A stretch of 9,759 nucleotides of DNA from Planctomycetia bacterium (GCA_005799475.1 SYGQ01000091.1:1-9759), one strand, 5' to 3'. Numbered from the stretch's first letter, positions 1-7,541 are shown. The notes: generated from the letters alone by a model not told the origin. Translations and numbers: made by a program.

Positions 1-2
1 CA

Positions 3-2117
3 CGCTCGCCCTCCATCACGGTGGATGACCTCATCATCCACCTGCGCGATCTCGCGTCCAACCTGTGGTGGATTTGGAACGAGGAGGCGTGGAGCGTGTT
101 CCAGACGCTCGATCCGATCGAGTGGCGGTCAACGAACCACTCGCCGCTTTCGACGCTCGAGCGGACGCAGCACGCGCGGCTTGAGTCCTTGGCGCACGAC
201 CCGATGTTTGTGAAGCGCGTGTATGACGCGTTGGCCGCTCGTGCGGCCTACCTCGGCGAGCGCGCATGGTTCCAGCGCGGCGCGGCGGCGCGACTCTCGG
301 GCTTCAAGGTCGCCTACTTCTGCAGCGAGTTCGGTCTGCACGAATCCATTCAGCAGTACGCGGGTGGGCTCGGCATCCTCGCAGGCGACCACCTCAAGAG
401 CGCCTCCGACCTCGGCCTCCCACTTGTGGGCGTTGGCCTTGCGTACCGACACGGCTACTACATCCAGCACCTCCACCGTGACGGTTCCACGCAGGTGCTC
501 GAGCCGCACTACGACTTCCATCGGTTCGGCGCGGAGGATCTTCACCGATCGATTGCCTGTCCGCTGGGCGACCGACTCGTCACCGCGCGCATCCTTCGGA
601 TGATGGTCGGCCGCGTGCCGCTCTATCTTCTGGACACAGACCTCAAGGCAAACTCCCCCGACGATCGCCGACTCACCGAAGGTCTGTACAAGGGCGAGCC
701 GACGATGCGGCTGCGCCAGCAAGTGCTGCTCGGCGTCGGTGGCTTGCTCGCGCTCAAGGCGGTGGGGGAGAGGCCGAGCGTCATCCATCTCAACGAGGGT
801 CACGCCGCATTCGCGGCGCTCGCGCGCGCGGTCGCCATTCACGCGGAAGGGCGACCGTTCGAGGAGGCGCTCAATGCCGTTCGTGCATCGACCGTCTTCA
901 CCACACACACTCCGGTTCCTGCTGGGCACGACCGCTATTCCCCCGACCTCGTGGCGAGGGAACTCCACGGATTGATGCGGCGAACCGGGCTCGATGCTGG
1001 ACAGTTGGCCGACCTCGGACGCATTCACCAAGGCGATGCTGCCGAGCCATTCTGCATGACAGTCCTTGCGCTGCGGCTTTCGCAGCGCGTGAACGGTGTC
1101 TCGAAACTTCACGGCGAAGTGTCGCGCGACATGTGGAAGGAGTTCTATCAACTCCCCGAGGCGCGCGTACCGATCTCGTCGATCACCAATGGCGTTCATG
1201 CTCGCACATGGATCGACCCCGACGCAGAGCGCTTCTGGCGCGAGGAGACGGGATTACGCCTTTCGAAGCAGGCTCCGTCCGCCGGCGGATGGCGTCGCGT
1301 CGAAGGAGTCGATCCGGCGCGGTTTTGGGCGATGCGGGGGCGCCTGCGGGACCGCCTCGTCCACTTCGTGCGCGACCGACTCGCGCTGCAGCGAAAGAGA
1401 CGCGGCGAGGGGCAGGCGTCGGTGGCCTCCACCTACTCGCTGCTCGATGAAGACACCCTGACCATCGGGTTCGCGAGGCGATTCGCCACCTACAAGCGGG
1501 CGCCGCTCATCTTCCACGATGCGGATCGTCTTGCGAGCATCCTCTGCCATCCGCAACGCGGTGTGCAGATTGTTTTCGCAGGAAAGGCGCATCCGCGCGA
1601 CGAAGCCGGTCAGGTCTATGCGAAGCGCATCTTCGAGTTCGCGCGCGACGCTCGGTTCCGTGGGCGCGTCGCATTCATCGAGGACTACGACATGCATGTG
1701 GGGCGCATGCTCACTTCCGGGTGCGATGTCTGGCTCAACACACCGATCCGACCGTATGAGGCCAGCGGCACGAGCGGCATGAAGCCGCCGCTACACGGTG
1801 GGCTCAATCTCTCCATTCTGGACGGTTGGTGGCCCGAAGCCCACGACGGGTTGAATGGATGGGCGCTCGGATCGACCGAGGCCGCCGAAGATCAGTCTGC
1901 TCAGGATGCACGAGATGCCGAAAGCTTCTACGCAACGCTTGAGCGATCCGTCGTGCCGCAGTTCTACGAACGCGACGACGCCGGCATCCCCCACGCGTGG
2001 GTTGCGCGTGCGCTGCATAGCGCGGCCACGATTCCCCTCCAGTTCAATTCGCATCGGATGGTCGCCGAGTACACGCGCAGGGCGTATGTCCCAGCGCACG
2101 ATCAGCGCGGGAACTAG
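3..2117 (+). CDS. glgP: Alpha-glucan (glycogen/maltodextrin) phosphorylase, GT35, short form; 5' end probably outside the window
   Basis: Phosphorolyses alpha-1,4-glucans from the non-reducing end to glucose-1-phosphate in the cytoplasm. Numbering from the GTG at 21: an N-terminal DUF3417-type segment (LWWIWN, 15-20); a glycine-rich stretch YAGGLGILAGDH (113-124); HLNEGHAA (256-263); FTTHTPVPAGHD (293-304); ITNGVHARTW; FATYKRAPL; and the pyridoxal-phosphate site EASGTSGMKPPLHGG, with K588 as the Schiff-base lysine. All are hallmarks of the bacterial Thermotoga/Thermus-type branch. The protein stops just after the catalytic core, so it is about 100 residues shorter than many relatives. The frame stays open to the window edge, and bases 1-20 show neither a Shine-Dalgarno nor the TANNNT element seen before other genes here. 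Relatives usually have a few more residues before LWWxW, so I infer an upstream start; the GTG at 21 is the fallback. Its stop interlocks with that of the convergent gene. Confidence 0.95.
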   Translation, partial: RSPSITVDDLIIHLRDLASNLWWIWNEEAWSVFQTLDPIEWRSTNHSPLSTLERTQHARLESLAHDPMFVKRVYDALAARAAYLGERAWFQRGAAARLSGFKVAYFCSEFGLHESIQQYAGGLGILAGDHLKSASDLGLPLVGVGLAYRHGYYIQHLHRDGSTQVLEPHYDFHRFGAEDLHRSIACPLGDRLVTARILRMMVGRVPLYLLDTDLKANSPDDRRLTEGLYKGEPTMRLRQQVLLGVGGLLALKAVGERPSVIHLNEGHAAFAALARAVAIHAEGRPFEEALNAVRASTVFTTHTPVPAGHDRYSPDLVARELHGLMRRTGLDAGQLADLGRIHQGDAAEPFCMTVLALRLSQRVNGVSKLHGEVSRDMWKEFYQLPEARVPISSITNGVHARTWIDPDAERFWREETGLRLSKQAPSAGGWRRVEGVDPARFWAMRGRLRDRLVHFVRDRLALQRKRRGEGQASVASTYSLLDEDTLTIGFARRFATYKRAPLIFHDADRLASILCHPQRGVQIVFAGKAHPRDEAGQVYAKRIFEFARDARFRGRVAFIEDYDMHVGRMLTSGCDVWLNTPIRPYEASGTSGMKPPLHGGLNLSILDGWWPEAHDGLNGWALGSTEAAEDQSAQDARDAESFYATLERSVVPQFYERDDAGIPHAWVARALHSAATIPLQFNSHRMVAEYTRRAYVPAHDQRGN

Positions 2118-3193
2118 GGTGACTGTGGCCGTGGCGGCGGCTCGTCCTTCGCCGTGAGCATGGCGAGCCGCGCGTCGATCTCGTCCTGCTCCTCCGGCAA
2201 TGCAAGCGCCGCTGCCCGCTGCAGCGATCGGATCGCGTTGTCGGGCTGCCCCGAGCGCGCCTGCACATCGGAGAGCGCGATGAACGCCATGGCTTCCTTG
2301 CCTTCGGAGAGCGTGGTCGACGCGAGCGCCGCCATCATCGCCATCGCCATGTCAGGCTTCGGGAAGAGCGGCGATACGAGCGTCTTGGCGACCTCGGCGT
2401 GCACGAACCAATCCCGTGTGTGCTGCAAGAGTGCCTTCGCCGCGGCGATCGCCTCGGCAGTACGCCCCGCCTGTTGGAGCATGGCGACGCGGAGCAGTCG
2501 CCCCTCGCGCGCAAGGAGCGGGTCGTGGTCACCCTCCATCTCGCCCACGGTGACAAGGAGCGCATCCCATTCCTTGCGGTCGAGTTGAACCTGAATTCGT
2601 TCGGCGAATCGAGCGGCACGCTCAGCCGTCGCCGCGTCTCGTTCGTGCGCGGCGCGACGGGTCTCGGGCGTCCAAGCGCCGTCGAGGACGGCGCGCAGAA
2701 CGCTCTCCGCCGCACGCGGCGGGCCGATCCACTGAATGACGCCGCGAGACGCGATGAATGTCACGGGCACCGTTCGCTGCCACGAGGCCTCCATGAACTG
2801 CTTGGTAGCGCTCAAGTCAGGGTCGCACCCAATCGGGATCGTCACGCGCTCCTTCATCGGTCCGTCTTGGAAGAGCGGGCCGACCGCGTCGGCGGACTCT
2901 CCGGTGATGGCGACGACAGTTACGCCGCGCTCCGCGAAGTCCCGCTCGATCTTGGAAAGGACAGCGAGCGACTCTCGCGCGGGAGTGACTGCGGAGGACC
3001 AGAAACTCACGAGATAGGTCCGGGTCGGGTCACTGAGCGTCGGCGGACTCGCCACGAGCCATTTCTCGACATCCGGAGTCGGCATCGGCGAGCCGAACGA
3101 GAGTGGTGGTCGGGCGGCCATCCTCTGCGCCGGCGGATCCGGTGCGAGCGGGATCGACTGGGCGAGAAGGAGTGTCATCATGAGGGCCGACAT
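2114..3193 (-). CDS. Exported TlpA/peroxiredoxin-like thioredoxin-fold protein lacking the CxxC, with helical (TPR-like) C-terminal half
   Basis: Predicted protein of 359 residues. A short hydrophobic N-terminus (LMMTLLLAQSIPLA) looks like a weak signal peptide, so export is inferred. Residues about 40-172 follow the TlpA-like thioredoxin fold: strand YLVSFW (60-65), the active-site loop, VTVVAITGES (91-100), a probable cis-proline in TVPVTFI (P143), then GVIQWIG and a closing helix. The active-site loop reads W-S-S-A-V-T-P-A-R, so the usual C-G-P-C is V69-T-P-A72. C123 is the only cysteine, so classical disulfide exchange is not possible. Residues 180-345 are Ala/Glu/Arg-rich amphipathic helices resembling TPR-type repeats (QAGRTAEAIAAAKALL; RSGQPDNAIRSLQRAAAL). 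The role is unknown; a binding or scaffold function is inferred. I chose the ATG at 3193 over the TTG at 3199 because a TANNNT -10 lies exactly 6 bp upstream of it. Divergent from chaA. Confidence 0.85.
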   Translation of the reverse strand: MSALMMTLLLAQSIPLAPDPPAQRMAARPPLSFGSPMPTPDVEKWLVASPPTLSDPTRTYLVSFWSSAVTPARESLAVLSKIERDFAERGVTVVAITGESADAVGPLFQDGPMKERVTIPIGCDPDLSATKQFMEASWQRTVPVTFIASRGVIQWIGPPRAAESVLRAVLDGAWTPETRRAAHERDAATAERAARFAERIQVQLDRKEWDALLVTVGEMEGDHDPLLAREGRLLRVAMLQQAGRTAEAIAAAKALLQHTRDWFVHAEVAKTLVSPLFPKPDMAMAMMAALASTTLSEGKEAMAFIALSDVQARSGQPDNAIRSLQRAAALALPEEQDEIDARLAMLTAKDEPPPRPQSP

Positions 3194-3199
3194 GCCCAA

Positions 3200-3205
3200 A
3201 GAGTA
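3200..3205 (-). promoter_or_regulatory. Candidate -10 element (TACTCT) for the thioredoxin-fold gene, leaderless type
   Basis: On the minus strand TACTCT is followed by 6 bases (TTGGGC) and then the ATG at 3193. It fits TANNNT and would place the transcription start at or next to the start codon. No Shine-Dalgarno is visible and no good -35 box is seen. The same spacing occurs before three other genes in this window, which is the main support. Confidence 0.5.
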
Positions 3206-3219
3206 CTTCGAGGGTTCGA

Positions 3220-3225
3220 TACATT
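3220..3225 (+). promoter_or_regulatory. Candidate -10 element (TACATT) for chaA, leaderless type
   Basis: TACATT matches TATAAT at 4 of 6 positions and is followed by GCGCTC and the chaA ATG at 3232, a 6-bp gap. Initiation 6-7 bases downstream would start the mRNA at the AUG. There is no Shine-Dalgarno and no clear -35. The element sits 14 bp from the opposing -10 of the divergent gene, and the bases between contain the direct repeat TTCGA-GGG-TTCGA (3207-3219). Confidence 0.5.
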
Positions 3226-3231
3226 GCGCTC

Positions 3232-4440
3232 ATGAGATCCCTGCGAGCGTGCGCCCGGTGGGTGCCGGACGGCCTCGTCATCGTTGGCGTGTTGCTCGGC
3301 ATCGCACTCGTCAGCGCTCCGGGCTCCCTCGGGTTTCATCTCTCGGATGACGATCCCGCGCGGCGCGCCGTCGGGGTCGGGGCTGTGGAGGCGCCGTGGT
3401 TTCTGCTGCCGCTGGTTGGAGCCGCGATCATGTGGGCGGCGCTGCGCGCGTCGGCGCACGCGGAAACGATCGCCCATCGCTTGCGGGACCCGTTCGGAAC
3501 TCTCGTTCTCACCATTTCGGCCATTTCCATCGAAGTTGTGCTCGTGGTGGCGGTGATGACGGCGGGCCACTCGTGCGCGACGGTTGCGCGAGACACGATG
3601 TTCGCCACGCTGATGGTGATTCTCAACGGGCTCGTCGGAGTCGCGCTCATCGCCGGGGCACTGAAGAAGCGAGAACTCTCCTTCAATCAGCAGTCCTCGA
3701 GCGCGTACCTCTCGATGATCGCCGCGCTTTGCACCGTGGGCCTTGTGCTCCCGCGCTTCACGACATCGGCGCCGGGTGGCTACATGGCGGCGCCGATGGA
3801 GACCTTTGTGGCTGGGGCCTCGCTGGCGGTGTACGCCGCATTCGTCGCCCTCCAGAGTTCGGCGCATCGAGACTTCTTCGTCCTAGACCTGAAGGAGACT
3901 CCGGCGCGTGCCGCAGGGAACGCGCGTGCCGTTCGCGGACATCGCGCGTCGCTCACGCGGCCGATCGTGATGCTTCTGCTCGCTCTGGCCACGGTCATCC
4001 TCCTCGCGGATGGGCTTGGAGACCTCCTCGTGGACTCACTCCAAAGGGCGTCGCTTCCCGCATCGTTCCAAGGCGTTGCCATCGCGGTCCTCATCCTCCT
4101 CCCGGAAGGCATCGCCGCCGTGCGATCGGCGCTCTCAACCAATGTGCAGCGCACGATCAACATCCTCCACGGGTCCGCACTCGCAACGATCGGCCTGACC
4201 ATTCCCGCAGTCCTCATCGTGAGCCACTCCATCGGATCGCCGGTGGAACTCGGGCTCGAGCCACCCGAGATCACGCTCCTCGTGGCCACGATCATGGTGG
4301 CGATGATTCAGTTTGGGCAGGGACGAACCAACCTGATGCATGGCCTCGTCCACGCCATGCTCTTCATGCTGTGGCTCGCACTTCTTCTCGATGAGGAGTC
4401 AACTGTCGCGAGGTCGGTGCCGTTTGTCACCCCCCACTAA
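3232..4440 (+). CDS. chaA: ChaA-type Ca2+(Na+)/H+ antiporter, CaCA superfamily
   Basis: Inner-membrane cation/proton antiporter of 402 residues with about ten hydrophobic segments. The two homologous alpha-repeats are clear. The first, around 84-140, has PFGTLVLTISAISIEVVLV with acidic E101, then ARDTMFATLMVILNGLVGVAL, very like E. coli ChaA. The second, around 280-330, has ILLPEGIAAVRSAL with E292, then QRTINILHGSALATIGLTIPAV. The two glutamates match the cation-binding acidic residues of the family. FNQQSSSAYL (151-160) also matches the ChaA group. E. coli ChaA exports Na+, Ca2+ and K+ in exchange for protons, mainly at high pH or salt; the substrate range here is inferred. The ATG start is supported by the -10 element 6 bp upstream. 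The 3' end overlaps the stop codon of the convergent adenine deaminase gene by 4 bp. Confidence 0.93.
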   Translation: MRSLRACARWVPDGLVIVGVLLGIALVSAPGSLGFHLSDDDPARRAVGVGAVEAPWFLLPLVGAAIMWAALRASAHAETIAHRLRDPFGTLVLTISAISIEVVLVVAVMTAGHSCATVARDTMFATLMVILNGLVGVALIAGALKKRELSFNQQSSSAYLSMIAALCTVGLVLPRFTTSAPGGYMAAPMETFVAGASLAVYAAFVALQSSAHRDFFVLDLKETPARAAGNARAVRGHRASLTRPIVMLLLALATVILLADGLGDLLVDSLQRASLPASFQGVAIAVLILLPEGIAAVRSALSTNVQRTINILHGSALATIGLTIPAVLIVSHSIGSPVELGLEPPEITLLVATIMVAMIQFGQGRTNLMHGLVHAMLFMLWLALLLDEESTVARSVPFVTPH

Positions 4441-6194
4441 GGGTCCTGAAGTGGGACAATCGCGAACCGATTCACATCGATGATGCCGCAGTCGGAGACC
4501 TTCAGGCTCGGGATCACCGACAGCGGCAGGAACGCGAGCTGCATGAATGGATCCGCGAGGGTCCCCCCGAGCGACTCGTAGGCCTTCTGCATTTCGTGCT
4601 GGCGCGCAGCGACGGCTGATGCGGGTTGGTCGCTGAGGAGGCCAGCGAGCGGAAGCGGTAGTTCCGCAAGCACTTTCCCGCCAGCGGCGATGCACTGCCC
4701 GCCGCCGAGTTCTTCGAGCCTCCGCGCGGCCACGAGCATGTCCGCGCGCGAAACGCCGGCCACCGAGAGGTTGTGCGCGTCATGTCCGACGGTGCTCGCG
4801 ATCGCTCCTTCGCGAAGGCCAAAGCCGCGAACGAGGCCGAGCCCGATGCCGCCATTCTTCCCGTGTGACTCGATGGAGGCAAGCAGGAGGAGGTCGCGCG
4901 AAGGATCCGCGCAGAGGATGCCGCGTTCGACGCGGGGAACTTCACGCAGATCGGTCGTCACGATCTGCCCAGGCACGATGCCGACGACGCGGGCGGGAAC
5001 TCGCTCACGCGCGGAAGTTTCGAACGAACGCTCGTTGAGACCCTTCGCGAGTTTCACCGTGCGCAGGAGGCACGCGGACACAGGGATGGTCGTTGCGGGA
5101 GCCGTGCATCGACCACCCTCGGCGACGACCCTTCCATCAACCCAGGTCTGGTCGATCGTGAGGTCGCTCCAATCGCCGCGCGCCGTGCGCGCGAGCGAAA
5201 AATCAGCGGCCATGCCCGGCGCACTGGCGCCGTGGTCGCGCAACCCGAAGTGCTCAGCCACATGCAGCGACGCCATCGCCACCGCGGTGGGTCCGTCGAA
5301 GCCCTGCGCGGCCGCCCTCCGGATCACTCGGTCGAGGTGGCCGTCTTCGGCGGCTTCGAAGGCGTGGACATCATCCGTGCAGAAACAGACTCGGTGTGCG
5401 TTGGCTGGGGTCACGAGCGGGAGGAGTGCGAGAAGATTGCGCGCCGCGCTGCCTTCGCGAATGAACACCCGCTGACCAAGCGCGAGTTTCTCTGCAGCCT
5501 CCTCGACCGTGAACGATTCGTGATCGCTCGACGGCCCAGCTGCGATGTAGGTCTGGAGGCGGCCCCCGCGGAGCCCAGGCGCGTGACCATCAATGCGGCC
5601 GCGCCGCTCGAGCCCGAGCGCGACCTTCGCCATGATCGATGGGTCGCCCGCGATCGTCCCTGGGAAATTCATCATCTCGGCGAGCGCGATCACCCGCGGG
5701 TCATCAAAGAGCGGTGCAAGGTCATCGCTCGCGAGCGTGGCCGCGGCCGTCTCAAGATTGCTCGCAGGAACGCAGCTCGAGGCGGTGAACCAAATCCGGA
5801 TGGGCGCGGCCTTGGCGTCATCCATCATCCAGCGGATTCCTGGAACTCCCGCGACATTGCCCACCTCGTGCGGATCCGCCACGAGCCCGGTGGTCCCGTG
5901 GGCGACCACGAGGTTGGCGCACGCCGACGGCGGCAACATCATGCTCTCGATGTGCACATGTGCGTCGATGAACCCCGGAAGGGCGAGTCTTCCCTTCGCA
6001 TCGACTCGATCGCGTGCGCGGACGCCCTTGTCATCCCTCACGAGCGCCGCGATGCGCCCGCCGTGGATCACGATCGATCGTGGCTCGACGCACCGAGTGA
6101 AGACATTGACAACGCCCGCGTTGGCAACGACGAGGTCCGCCTCCTCGTCGCCCCGCGACACCGCCAAGAAGGTGGGATCGGTGCGTGCGATCAT
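4437..6194 (-). CDS. ade: Adenine deaminase (amidohydrolase superfamily)
   Basis: Cytoplasmic metalloenzyme that deaminates adenine to hypoxanthine plus ammonia in purine salvage. It has 585 residues, close to the 588 of E. coli Ade. Visible motifs: PGFIDAHVHIESMM with the metal-binding pair H79 and H81; VADPHEVGNV (105-114); SSCVPA (139-144); LAEMMNFPG with E173; DGHAPGL with H204; DHES with H225; IREGSAARNL (245-254); and CTDD with D274/D275. The C-terminal part continues through the usual composite and adenine-deaminase C domains. The frame stays open upstream to 6317, but that stretch is an Arg/Pro-rich shadow of the preceding gene, so I place the start at the ATG at 6194, where family similarity begins soon after. 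It lies 13 bp after the stop of the upstream lipoprotein gene on the same strand, with no clear Shine-Dalgarno or -10, so co-transcription and possible translational coupling are inferred. Confidence 0.95.
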   Translation of the reverse strand: MIARTDPTFLAVSRGDEEADLVVANAGVVNVFTRCVEPRSIVIHGGRIAALVRDDKGVRARDRVDAKGRLALPGFIDAHVHIESMMLPPSACANLVVAHGTTGLVADPHEVGNVAGVPGIRWMMDDAKAAPIRIWFTASSCVPASNLETAAATLASDDLAPLFDDPRVIALAEMMNFPGTIAGDPSIMAKVALGLERRGRIDGHAPGLRGGRLQTYIAAGPSSDHESFTVEEAAEKLALGQRVFIREGSAARNLLALLPLVTPANAHRVCFCTDDVHAFEAAEDGHLDRVIRRAAAQGFDGPTAVAMASLHVAEHFGLRDHGASAPGMAADFSLARTARGDWSDLTIDQTWVDGRVVAEGGRCTAPATTIPVSACLLRTVKLAKGLNERSFETSARERVPARVVGIVPGQIVTTDLREVPRVERGILCADPSRDLLLLASIESHGKNGGIGLGLVRGFGLREGAIASTVGHDAHNLSVAGVSRADMLVAARRLEELGGGQCIAAGGKVLAELPLPLAGLLSDQPASAVAARQHEMQKAYESLGGTLADPFMQLAFLPLSVIPSLKVSDCGIIDVNRFAIVPLQDP

Positions 6195-6207
6195 CGGGGG
6201 AGGCCGA

Positions 6208-6936
6208 CTACTGTGCGGACGGCGGCGTCGCCCCAGAGGCCCCGCGAGTGACGATGCCGCCGAACGCGGCCTTGCGCGGCGGCATGCCAGTGGGAACCCG
6301 CGCGCGTCCGGTGGCAATGGCGCTGCTCACGAACGAGTCCGCGAGCGCATCAGCCATCGGCTCGCCTTGCGAACTGGCCATCGCCTCAAAGATTCGGTTG
6401 ACGGCCCACGCCGAAGAATTCCACGCGACTTGGTGGCTCGTCCCGCGCATGGCGTCGACGAAGAGGTCGGCATTCTCGAAGTAGGTGGTCTCATCGGGGA
6501 TGATGACGCCGTCCTTCGTGTAGCGACCTCGGTAGCAGTACCAGGCGCAACGGGGGGGGCCGCCGCCCTTGGACTGCCTCAGGATGTGGCCAGCCACCGC
6601 GAGCACGCACTGGTCGTGGGCGGGCCGGTAGGCGTACGCGATTGCGTCGATGGCTTCGGTGACGGTGACCGGATTCCCGGAAGCATCGAGCTCATCGAAC
6701 GCCTTCGACCGCTCCTTGATCGCATCGATCGCGATGGATTCGCCGGTCGAAGTGGGTGGCACTTGATCGTCGTGCGCCCTCGCCCATTCGAAGATCGCCG
6801 AATGCGCGACGGGCAGTGCGTCGCGCACGATGAGAGGAACATCCGTTCCCGGCGGGAGCGCTGATGGCGTCGCGCAGCCGGCGGCGATGAGCGTGCAGGC
6901 GCTCGTGAAGACCGCCCGAAGGAAGTGACTGGGCAT
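6208..6936 (-). CDS. Putative lipoprotein of unknown function
   Basis: I do not recognise a family. From the ATG at 6936 the product has 242 residues with a lipoprotein signal: short n-region (MPSHFLR), hydrophobic stretch, and lipobox I-A-A-G-C with C21 as the likely lipidated residue. The mature part of about 222 residues is soluble and mixed in composition. It has a cysteine in the AHDQC segment and a GGGPPRCAWYCYRGRY motif with two cysteines three residues apart, which could form disulfides or bind a metal. The tail is Gly/Ala/Pro-rich. The open frame continues upstream to 7134, but that would overlap the GYF_2 gene and lose the lipobox. The start at 6936 is further supported by TACAGT exactly 6 bp upstream. 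It probably shares a transcript with the following adenine deaminase gene, though no functional link is evident. Confidence 0.8.
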   Translation of the reverse strand: MPSHFLRAVFTSACTLIAAGCATPSALPPGTDVPLIVRDALPVAHSAIFEWARAHDDQVPPTSTGESIAIDAIKERSKAFDELDASGNPVTVTEAIDAIAYAYRPAHDQCVLAVAGHILRQSKGGGPPRCAWYCYRGRYTKDGVIIPDETTYFENADLFVDAMRGTSHQVAWNSSAWAVNRIFEAMASSQGEPMADALADSFVSSAIATGRARVPTGMPPRKAAFGGIVTRGASGATPPSAQ

Positions 6937-6942
6937 CGCGCT

Positions 6943-6948
6943 ACTGTA
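6943..6948 (-). promoter_or_regulatory. Candidate -10 element (TACAGT) for the lipoprotein-ade unit, leaderless type
   Basis: On the minus strand TACAGT is followed by AGCGCG and the ATG at 6936. It lies in the 35-bp gap after the GYF_2 gene, so the lipoprotein and adenine deaminase genes may have their own promoter. There is no Shine-Dalgarno. The -35 region is not convincing. Confidence 0.5.
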
Positions 6949-6971
6949 CCGACAGTGGCACACGGCCTCGA

Positions 6972-7541
6972 CTACGAAGAGGTCGCGGGCGATTCGGCAG
7001 GCGCAAGCGTCGGCAACTCGTCCAGTTGCAGACGAATCCACTCGGACTTCCGCACCGGTCCGCTGTTGGGGAAACTCGCTGGGATCCACGCAAAGCGGAT
7101 CCGCGCCATCGGCACATACAGAATCGTCTGGCACGAACTCACCTCCACCATGATGCCATCAGTGGCGACGCCGATGAGCATGCCGTGCAGTTCGTCGTTT
7201 CCCCGGGCGGAAGGACCCTCGAGATGGATGACTGCAGGCACCGAGCGGTGGAGAAGATGATGGATCGTTTCCGGAGCGCGCGAACCCGTACGAGGGTCGG
7301 TTCGTGCGGGATCCCCTCGCGCACCATCGCCCTCGCGGGCGGCGTCCGGCGGCGTCGGTGGTGGAGTCTCTGCGTGGCTCTGGAACAGACCAGGGATCGC
7401 CCCCGCAAGGACCCAGTCATCGCGGCCAGCTTGCTGAACTCGCGAGTCGGGCGTCAGCCGCTTGGCCTGCGCCGCCTCGCGCAGTGCCTCCGCGGGGAGC
7501 CATGGCGAAACAGTTTCACCCGTCTTGTATCTGTACTTCAC
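6972..7541 (-). CDS. GYF_2 (DUF4339)-domain protein with C-terminal beta-rich, possibly Sm-like, domain
   Basis: The product has 189 residues. Residues 1-53 match the GYF_2 pattern: an aromatic start (YRY), a turn ending in P-W, LREAAQAKRLTPDSRV, and a closing DDWVLAGAIPGLF. In this family the domain is usually found at the ends of bacterial proteins and is thought to mediate protein binding. A low-complexity Pro/Asp/Arg linker follows (about 58-92). Residues about 93-175 look like a small all-beta domain (HGMLIGVATDGIMVEV, then ILYVPMARIRFAWIP). This resembles the Sm-like or RNA-chaperone type of barrel, but that is inference from the pattern only. There is no signal peptide or membrane segment, so it is probably cytoplasmic. 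The start is a GTG, preceded by AAAGGAG 12 bp upstream. It is the first gene of the minus-strand group with the lipoprotein and adenine deaminase. Confidence 0.82.
   Translation of the reverse strand: MKYRYKTGETVSPWLPAEALREAAQAKRLTPDSRVQQAGRDDWVLAGAIPGLFQSHAETPPPTPPDAAREGDGARGDPARTDPRTGSRAPETIHHLLHRSVPAVIHLEGPSARGNDELHGMLIGVATDGIMVEVSSCQTILYVPMARIRFAWIPASFPNSGPVRKSEWIRLQLDELPTLAPAESPATSS

Noticed and set aside
129..1199. 356-codon minus-strand frame opposite glgP
   Set aside because: It lies wholly inside the phosphorylase gene, shows no domain pattern and has the Arg/His-rich composition of a shadow frame in GC-rich DNA.
2399..3235. 278-codon plus-strand frame opposite the thioredoxin-fold gene
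   Set aside because: Arg-rich with no recognisable motif. The minus strand has a coherent thioredoxin fold and its own -10 element.
6195..6317. 41-codon N-terminal extension of adenine deaminase
   Set aside because: It is Arg/Pro-rich, overlaps the end of the lipoprotein gene and has no family counterpart. The ATG at 6194 gives the normal family length.
5232..6864. Two long plus-strand frames (339 and 423 codons) opposite adenine deaminase and the lipoprotein
   Set aside because: Both are complements of well-supported coding sequence and show only Arg/Ser/Ala-rich low-complexity translation.
6937..7134. 66-codon N-terminal extension of the lipoprotein
   Set aside because: It would overlap the GYF_2 gene and bury the lipobox. 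The ATG at 6936 has both the lipobox and the TANNNT element.
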